Below are positions 58,233-64,000 of a stretch of DNA of 64,000 nt, in pieces. Position 1 is the stretch's first letter. Every line of letters begins with the position of its first letter. The translations under genes were made by a program, and so were the position numbers. Source of the DNA: Alistipes putredinis (GTDB taxonomy: Bacteria; Bacteroidota; Bacteroidia; Bacteroidales; Rikenellaceae); the NCBI GenBank assembly GCA_022009915.1, contig CP091730.1:1054001-1118000 (forward strand), given 5' to 3'. The notes below the pieces were generated by a model, which saw only the letters and a list, made by a program, of their open reading frames with translations, was not told the DNA's origin and ran no database searches.

Positions 58233-59347
58233 TGAAAAAAACTCGCAATAGGTATCGATATAGGCGGAATAAACACAGCATTCGGTCTTGTCGATGAAAG
58301 CGGAGACATGTACGGCGAAAGCGTCATCTCCACCAAAAAATTTCCTTATTACGATCTCTATCCCGCATACATAAATGAGTTGTGCGAAAGCATCAAGCTG
58401 CTGCTGCGCGGAATCGATTTCGAATACGAACTCGTCGGCATAGGCATCGGCGCTCCGCTTGCCGACCACTACAAGGGCGTTCTGGACAATCCGTCTAACC
58501 TGTTCAAGTGGCGCGACGGCGAGGATGCCACCCAGCCGCGTATTCTGCACATAGTGGACGACATAAAGAAACAGTTCGACGGTCTTCCGGTCTACCTCAC
58601 CAACGATGCCAATGCGGCTGCAATAGGCGAGATGATTTACGGCGCGGCCAAAGGCATGAAGGATTTCATCGTGGTTACGCTCGGCACGGGTCTCGGCGGC
58701 GGTGTGGTGTCCAACGGCGAGACTGGTTTACGGACACGACAGTTTCGCGGGCGAACTCGGACACGTGACGGTGGACAAGAACGGACGTCTGTGCGGTTGC
58801 GGCCGCCGCGGCTGTCTGGAAAACCTATGTTTCGGCCACCGGCATCCGTCGTACCGTTTCGATTCTTCTCGGCGAGAGAAACGATCCCAGCGAACTCCGC
58901 GACATTCCTTTCAACCAACTGGATTCGCTGATGATTACACAGGCTGCCGAGCGCGGCGATTCGATTGCTCTTGCCGCATACGAATATACGGGCAAGATTC
59001 TCGGCGAGGCTCTGGCAGACTTCGTGACTTTCGCTTCTCCCGAAGCCATATTCCTGTTCGGCGGACTCTCGCGTGCGGGCAAGTATATATTCGAGCCGAC
59101 CAAAAAGTATATGGAGGAATCCATGCTCTTTATTTACAGCAACAAAGTCAAACTGCTTCCTTCGAGCATCGACAATAAGAATGCTGCCATACTCGGCTCT
59201 TCCGCCTTGGTTTGGCACAGCATCAAACAAAGTAGAGAGATGCGATTCGTGATAAAAAGGGAAACACCTGTAAAGGCGTTTCCCTTTTTTGTTGCGATAC
59301 TGCGCCTTGTGCAAAGGGTTCGGGCGCAGAGGCGTCGGTGCCGATAA
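58233..59347 (+). CDS. ROK-family sugar kinase (glucokinase-like)
   Basis: ~330 residues. After removing one A following the ATG at 58233, starts MKKLAIGIDIGGINTAFGLV (phosphate-1). Then GIGAPLADHYKGVLDNPSNL, LTNDANAAAIGEMIYGAAKG, VVTLGTGLGGGVVSNGE, ELGHVTVDKNGRLCGCGRRG-CLE with the ROK zinc Cys cluster, and the end SPEAIFLFGGLSRAGKYIFE. Frame breaks lie near 58240, 58725 and 58825. The visible frame runs to 59347 through a terminator; the true stop is probably at 59233-59253 (ILGSSALVWHSIK ending). Phosphorylates glucose or a related sugar. Confidence 0.88.
59254..59292 (+). terminator. Terminator of the ROK kinase gene
   Basis: AAAGGGAAAC / GTTTCCCTTT 10-bp stem extended by CCT/AGG around a short loop, followed by six Ts. 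Lies inside the over-extended frame. Confidence 0.8.
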
Positions 59348-59363
59348 GTTCGGACGGGCGGGC

Positions 59364-60038
59364 TACTGTTTTTTCAGTCCGACGGTTTGTGCGAGCACTA
59401 CGGCAAAGCGCGACTGGTCGAGCGAGAGTGCGGCGAGGGCCTGCTGCTCGGGATAGCTTCCGCGCGTAATGGAGGCCATATTCTCCGCGGCGCAGTACAG
59501 ATTCACGTTCTGAGCGTATCCGGCAGCGTCCAGACCGGCCAATACCCGTCCCTTGTCGGCCGGAATGCCTTTGGGTTCGAAAACGCTCAAATCGGCCACA
59601 TAGAGCAAGTCGAGCGGCGCCGAAAATACGAAATCCTGCATGCCGGTGAGCTTCCGGTTGTCGCCCGACAGCACGCGCTGCAAGGAGTGCGATGCGGGGT
59701 CGTAGAGGTATGTGCCGTCCTCGAAGAAGGCGTATACTCTTACCGGATAGAGAGCCAGAGCCGACGGTGCGGTCTGACGGCCGACCTCGGGCCGGTTTAT
59801 TCCCCGACGCAGCCCAGAGAACTCCGCCGAGTTGTTCCATGCTGAGCTTGTCGGAAGAATATTCCCTTTCGGAGGCTCGGTTTTTTTCAGAGCTTCCATC
59901 AGCGTAGCCCCCGACTCGGAGGGCTGGGGGCAGAACGATTGTTTGACTCATATCTACGGGTGTTTGAACTTGTTTCGCCGTTTTGGGAGCGCAGCCCATG
60001 ACGGCTATGCTTATCAGTATAATGAATGTAAGTTTCAT
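59364..60038 (-). CDS. SagB-type nitroreductase-fold lipoprotein
   Basis: ~224 residues. Lipoprotein signal IILISIAVMGCAPKTAKQ. Then, after frame breaks near 59885-59930 and 59800: LMEALKKRASEREYSSDKL-type start, LSMEQLGGVLWAASGINRPE, RQTAPSALALYPVRVYAFFE, LTGMQDFVFSAPLDLLYVAD, AAGYAQNVNLYCAAENMASI. The end QSRFAVVLAQTVGLKKQ is typical. FMN-dependent fold related to SagB/ThcOx peptide oxidases, but members like this are exported and have no precursor peptide nearby; activity unknown. Starts 13 bases after the neighbouring lipoprotein gene. Confidence 0.85.
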
Positions 60039-60050
60039 GGCATGCGGGTT

Positions 60051-60693
60051 TTATTCGTAATATCTTATCACGCGGCTTTCGAAAACCGATTCGTCGTTCG
60101 GCCCGTTCGACACTCTGGTCAGCCAGTTGCCCATCGGGTCGATTTCGGGATATTCGTATTCGATGACGCTCTCGTTTCCTCGGGTATCGGTAAACCTCGC
60201 CTTGCAGGGCAGTTTGCCACCCTTTGCGTAGTAGTACTCCGTAACGGAGGAATCGGGCTCCTGTTTTTCGGATGAGCCTGCCGTCTTGCAGCTGGAACGT
60301 GCGGCAGACGCCGCGGAACACCCGCTGGCCGGAGCTCATCCGAATCTTGAAGTACTGCATTTCGACGCTTCCTTTGCTGCGCTTTACGGCGCAGCGGCGG
60401 CGGTTTATCATTTCCGAGCCGCGGGAAACCAATTCTATCCGTTCCACTCTGCCGTCGTCCCACGGAACGTATGCGAATCGCGTCTCGTCCTCGCTGGCGT
60501 TCAGATTCCTGTCCACATCGGCTATGTACGTTATTCGTCCGATACTGTCGAAGAGCATCATCTCTCCCCCGTCGGAGGGGATGACCTCGCGGACCGGTCC
60601 CTGCAAAAGTGCAAGGCACCGGTCGTCCGGTTCCGGATTATGACAGCCTGCGAGTACGGCCGAAAGAAGCAATGCAAATAGCGTGCGTTTCAT
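60051..60693 (-). CDS. Lipoprotein with RHS/MORN-like beta repeats
   Basis: ~213 residues. Signal MKRTLFALLLSAVLAGCHNP with lipobox. The body is strands with the D-S-x-G-R-I pattern: REVIPSDGGEMMLFDSIGRI, TYIADVDRNLNASEDETRFA. After a break near 60270, the tail is TDTRGNESVIEYEYPEIDPM and GNWLTRVSNGPNDESVFESR, stop at 60051. D-x-x-GN-x-W repeats are common in secreted Bacteroidota lipoproteins. No enzyme motif; role unknown. Confidence 0.75.
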
Positions 60694-60698
60694 CGGCC

Positions 60699-62870
60699 CT
60701 ATTTGAGCGAAAAGTCCACTTTACCCTTTATGTCGGCAGCCGAAGCCGCTACGTAAGCCGTGAATACTCCGTTTTCAGCCGTCCATGCGTGCTTGTCGGC
60801 ATCGAAGTATTGCAGCGCGGGGAGTTTTATCTCGAAGGTGACGTTCTCGGTCTGTCCGGGTTCGAGCCATACCTTGCGGAATCCTTTGAGCTCCTTGACC
60901 GGACGCGGCAGTGAGCACTCCTTGTCGCCGATGTAGAGTTGAACTACCTCGGCTCCCGCTCTCTTTCCGGTGTTGGTTACAGGCACGGTTACCTTTATGC
61001 TGCCGTCGCGGGTCATGGATTTTTTGTCGGCCTTGACTTTACCGTATTCGAAGGTGGTGTAGCTGAGTCCGTGTCCGAACGGGAATGAAGGTTTGAAGTC
61101 CTGCATGTCGGTGTATCGATAGCCGACGAATATGTCGTCGCGATAGGTCTGCTGGTGTTTGTCGTCGCCCGGGTAGTCGCCAGCTACGTGCGCATTGCAC
61201 TGGTCGAGCGATGCGTAATATGTATACGGCAGTTTGCCCGAAGGGTTCACCTCGCCTGAAATGACGCTTGCCAAGGCATTGCCGGCCTCGGAACCGCAGT
61301 ACCAGCCCTGTACGATGGCCGGAACCTTGTCCTTGAACGGCAGAGCCACGCCAGTACCGCTGATTATGACCACTGCGAAATTCTTGTTCGCACCGGCCAG
61401 AGCCTCTATGATTTCGTTCTGGCCATAGGGCAGGTCCATCGTTTTGCGGTCCGAACCCTCGGCATCCTGTCCGCCGGTCTGGTTCAGACCTCCGAAGAAT
61501 ACCACTGCATCGGCCGATTTCGCCGCCTCGACCAGTTCGCTTACAGTCTGCACCTCGTCCTTGCCGCTCGTGTAACCTTTCATGTAGGTGATTTCGGTAT
61601 CGGGATAGGCCTTTTTCATACCTTCGAGAGGTGTGATTTCGTATGCCACTTTCAGGGTGGTGCTGCTGCCGCTCTTCATCATGCTGCGTTCGGCATTTTC
61701 ACCGATTACGAGCAGTTTGCGCGTTTTCTGTGGAATGAACGGAAGCACATCCCCGTCGTTTTTTTCAGCAGTACGATGCCGCCCTGCGCTATTTTCAGTG
61801 CGGCAGCCGAATGCTCGGGGCTTACGAAACGGCCGTACGGGCGGTTGCGGTTCATCGTGGTGCGGAAAAATCATGCGCAGGATTCTGCGGCATTTGTCGT
61901 CCACGGTGGCTATGTCGTACTTGCCGCTTTTCACTCCGTCGAGCATCTGCTGTGCGAGGTAGTATTTGTCATAGGCGTTCAGCGCCCCTTTCGAGAGTCC
62001 GTCCGTCCATGTTCCGTATTCGAGGTCCAACCCGTTGTTTACGGCCTGCACCGAGTCGTGCGTACCTCCCCAGTCGGAGATGACCACGCCGTCGAATCCC
62101 CATTCGCCTTTCAGGATGTCCTGCAACAGATATTGGTTGTGGCAGCAGTACTGGTTCTTGTATTTCATGTAAGCGCCCATGATGCTCCACGTGCCGGCTT
62201 CGGTTACTGCGGCCTTGAATGCGGGCAGATAGATTTCGTACAGTGCACGGTCCGATACGGTGACGTTGGTGCTGTGACGGCGAGTCTCCTGATTGTTGAG
62301 CGCGAAGTGTTTCACACATGTGGCCACGCCGCTTTTCTGTACGTTTTCGATGTACGGTACGCACATCGAGGCACTCAGGTATGGGTCTTCGCCCATGTAC
62401 TCGTGATTGCGGCCGCACAGCGGGGTGCGGTAGATGTTCACGCCTGGGCCGAGCAGCACGTTTTTATTGCGGTAACGCGCCTCTTCGCCTATCGCAGTGC
62501 CGTATGCGGCAGCCATTTCGGTGTCCCACGTAGCCGCAAGACAGGTCAGGTGCGGAAATCCGGTGCAGCGGTCGTTGCTCCATCCGGCACCTCCCCACTG
62601 GTCCCACAGACACTCCTCGCGGATTCCGTGAGGGCCGTCCGTGCACCATATTTCGGGAATACCCAGACGGGGAACGCCCGGGGACGAGAATTTGGATTGG
62701 GCATGGCACATGGCTACTTTCTCTTCGAGAGTCATGCGGCTGAGGGCGTCCTCCACGCGGGACTCTATCGGAGAGTTGTCGTCCAGATAGACTGGCGTTT
62801 TCTGCTGGGCGGGGGATGACGTCACGGTCAGCGCCGCCAGAAGCATGACGATAAAGTTCATTTTTTTCAT
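60699..62870 (-). CDS. Glycoside hydrolase family 3 (beta-glucosidase-like)
   Basis: ~723 residues. Signal peptide MKKMNFIVMLLAALTVTSSP. GH3 N-terminal barrel: MTLEEKVAMCHAQSKFSSPG, IPEIWCTDGPHGIREECLWD, GPGVNIYRTPLCGRNHEYMG, VKHFALNNQETRRH. The nucleophile Asp is in GVVISDWGGTHDSVQ. Then the C-terminal domain (VVFFGGLNQTGGQDAEGSDR) and the fibronectin-like end RPVKELKGFRKVWLEPGQTE. Two compensating indels near 61760 and 61860 garble ~35 residues. Exported; cleaves beta-glucosides or xylosides. Stop is five bases from the next lipoprotein gene. Confidence 0.94.
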   Translation of the reverse strand: MKKMNFIVMLLAALTVTSSPAQQKTPVYLDDNSPIESRVEDALSRMTLEEKVAMCHAQSKFSSPGVPRLGIPEIWCTDGPHGIREECLWDQWGGAGWSNDRCTGFPHLTCLAATWDTEMAAAYGTAIGEEARYRNKNVLLGPGVNIYRTPLCGRNHEYMGEDPYLSASMCVPYIENVQKSGVATCVKHFALNNQETRRHSTNVTVSDRALYEIYLPAFKAAVTEAGTWSIMGAYMKYKNQYCCHNQYLLQDILKGEWGFDGVVISDWGGTHDSVQAVNNGLDLEYGTWTDGLSKGALNAYDKYYLAQQMLDGVKSGKYDIATVDDKCRRILRMIFPHHDEPQPPVRPFRKPRAFGCRTENSAGRHRTAEKNDGDVLPFIPQKTRKLLVIGENAERSMMKSGSSTTLKVAYEITPLEGMKKAYPDTEITYMKGYTSGKDEVQTVSELVEAAKSADAVVFFGGLNQTGGQDAEGSDRKTMDLPYGQNEIIEALAGANKNFAVVIISGTGVALPFKDKVPAIVQGWYCGSEAGNALASVISGEVNPSGKLPYTYYASLDQCNAHVAGDYPGDDKHQQTYRDDIFVGYRYTDMQDFKPSFPFGHGLSYTTFEYGKVKADKKSMTRDGSIKVTVPVTNTGKRAGAEVVQLYIGDKECSLPRPVKELKGFRKVWLEPGQTENVTFEIKLPALQYFDADKHAWTAENGVFTAYVAASAADIKGKVDFSLK

Positions 62871-62894
62871 TGTTCCGATATTTTTATAGTTTTT

Positions 62895-63326
62895 CTAATA
62901 TGTTATTTGCGTTATTTCTATTCCCACACGGCGGAGCAGATCCAGACCGTCCGACTTGCGGTAGTCGTCGCTGTATACCACACGTTTGATTCCTGCCTGA
63001 ATGATTAGCTTCGAGCATTCTATGCAGGGCGAAGCGGTGATGTACAGTGTGGCCCCCTCGCAGTTGTTAGCGCTTTTGGCCACTTTGGTTATGGCGTTGG
63101 CTTCGGCATGCAGCACGTAAGGTTTGGTGAGACCCTGCTCGTCCTCGCAAACGTTTTTCGAATCCCGACGGCGTGCCGTTGTATCCGTCGGAGATAATCA
63201 TCTTGTCCTTGACTATCAGCGCTCCGACCTGACGGCGGATGCAGTACGAATTTTTCAGCCCAGATACGCGCCATGCGCATGTAGCGGCTGTCGAGCCTGC
63301 CGTTGTTTCTCCTCATTGTATCCCAT
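62895..63326 (-). CDS. dCMP/cytidine deaminase-type zinc enzyme
   Basis: ~142 residues. Starts MGYNEEKQR at 63326, shifts three times (near 63300, 63250 and 63150), and reads RYMRMARIWAE, RRQVGALIVKDKMIISDGYN, GTPSGFEKNVCEDEQGLTKP. The catalytic zinc site is VLHAEANAITKVAKSANN (His-Ala-Glu) with TASPCIECSKLIIQAGIKRV (Pro-Cys-x-x-Cys). Matches deoxycytidylate deaminase, which makes dUMP for thymidylate synthesis. The start lies four bases after the tsaB stop. Confidence 0.92.
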
Positions 63327-63330
63327 GGCG

Positions 63331-64000
63331 CTAAAATATTTTCTTCTTGGACTGCGTAATCACGAAATCTTTCAGGTAGAGAGGCTCGAAATAGGCTATG
63401 TCTTCGCTCTGACCTTTCTCGAAAGCCTGCTGCGCCGCAGAGGCGAGACCTCGGGCCGACGGTACGACATCTATGTAGCGTGCATTCGGTATTATGCCTT
63501 CGCACTTTTTCGCTCCCGACCCGAATATGAGGAACTCGGAGCAGTTTTGCGCGTATCGGGCAAAGCTGTTCTCGTCGATTACGTGCGCCCCCACCTCGGA
63601 GACTGGCCGGCCGCTCGGGTCGAACACTTGGGCGTAAACCTCCATGCGGCGGGCGTCTATCATGGGACAGAGAAGCGCCGACTGCCAGTCTTCCACGCCC
63701 AGTATGCCCGCGTTGTTGTCTTCGCATGCGACGCAGGCCAGAGAGTCCAGCGAACCGATTCCTATGAGCGGAATGCCCAGCCCGTAGCAGAATCCCTTTG
63801 CAAATGAGACTCCGATTCGCAGACCGGTGTAGGAGCCGGGACCCTTGCTGACGGCCACGGCCGAAATGCGGTCGGCTTTCAGGTCGCTCGCTTCCAGAAT
63901 TTCGTCTACGAATACGCCCAGACGGCCGGCATGGTCGCGGCCCTGACTGCTCTCGCGCAGAGAGACGAGTTCGCCGTTTTTGACCAACCCCACCGAACAG
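63331..64000 (-). CDS. tsaB: TsaB, tRNA t6A biosynthesis protein (5' end outside window)
   Basis: The last ~223 codons; the N-terminus lies beyond base 64000. Visible: VGLVKNGELVSLRESSQGRD, VFVDEILEASDLKADRISAV, the conserved VAVSKGPGSYTGLRIGVSFA, IPLIGIGSLDSLACVACEDN, and CPMIDARRMEVYAQVFDPSG. TsaB is a Kae1-like non-catalytic partner of TsaD in threonylcarbamoyl-adenosine formation at tRNA position 37. End YLKDFVITQSKKKIF. Tightly coupled to the deaminase gene. Confidence 0.92.
   Translation of the reverse strand, partial: CSVGLVKNGELVSLRESSQGRDHAGRLGVFVDEILEASDLKADRISAVAVSKGPGSYTGLRIGVSFAKGFCYGLGIPLIGIGSLDSLACVACEDNNAGILGVEDWQSALLCPMIDARRMEVYAQVFDPSGRPVSEVGAHVIDENSFARYAQNCSEFLIFGSGAKKCEGIIPNARYIDVVPSARGLASAAQQAFEKGQSEDIAYFEPLYLKDFVITQSKKKIF

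Overview
The window looks like the chromosome of a Bacteroidales bacterium, most likely Rikenellaceae/Alistipes-like. That placement is inferred from several signals. There is a SusC/SusD pair at the left edge, an LpxC-FabZ fusion, and several phylum-typical small genes. Promoters match the Bacteroidota -7 box TAnnTTTG in many intergenic gaps. Most of the window is moderately GC-rich, and no archaeal or Gram-positive markers were seen. The outer family assignment rests on recognising protein families by eye, not on a search.

Layout. 1-3200: end of a polysaccharide-utilisation type locus (SusC end, SusD, a companion surface lipoprotein). 3250-12300: MmcQ/YjbR protein, outer-membrane protein, ftsY, rimO, a coiled-coil protein, zapA, a probable 6S RNA, rny, a porin, a YeiH-type transporter and a tiny winged-helix regulator. 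12400-15350 (minus): rplT, rpmI, lpxA and the lpxC-fabZ fusion (ribosome and lipid A). 15440-20610 (plus): TonB-like protein, CvrA-type cation/proton antiporter, outer-membrane protein, thioredoxin-fold protein, meaB. 20920-23830: Sir2 deacylase, sodium-dependent transporter, tRNA-Gln, GlsB/YeaQ membrane protein. 24000-34500 is accessory: low-GC DNA with a secreted repeat protein, a switch-like hairpin element, a tyrosine integrase, an AAA-type ATPase, a secreted caspase-fold protease and a truncated sigma factor. The sigma factor is joined abruptly to the C-terminal half of an alpha-2-macroglobulin, followed by pbpC and then a low-GC gap with a MITE-like element. 34550-64000 is core again: acetyltransferase, glycosyltransferase/acyltransferase operon, DUF389 protein, rsmI, an ACT protein opposite lysA, cupin/HxlR pair, cobalamin adenosyltransferase, BaiN-type flavoprotein, nusB-DUF1573-yajC, a split threonine/serine exporter, AspT/YidE-type transporter behind a cobalamin riboswitch, aminopeptidase P, U32 peptidase behind three 125-bp tandem repeats, prenyl synthase, ROK kinase, SagB-type oxidoreductase, GH3 glucosidase, dCMP deaminase and the end of tsaB.

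A caution runs through the whole annotation. Roughly two thirds of the genes, including essential ones (ftsY, rpmI, rplT, lpxA, lpxC), are broken by one or more single-base indels. Most are one base too many in a short homopolymer. This is best explained as uncorrected sequencing or assembly error, so coordinates below span the whole repaired gene and note where the frame changes.

Functional themes: envelope biogenesis (lpxA, lpxC-fabZ, acyltransferase, glycosyltransferase, pbpC, porins), B12 use (meaB, adenosyltransferase, cobalamin riboswitch) and glycan use (SusCD, GH3, ROK). The integrase-bearing accessory region, the riboswitch upstream of an AspT-type transporter and the exact 125-bp tandem repeats are the points most worth following up.
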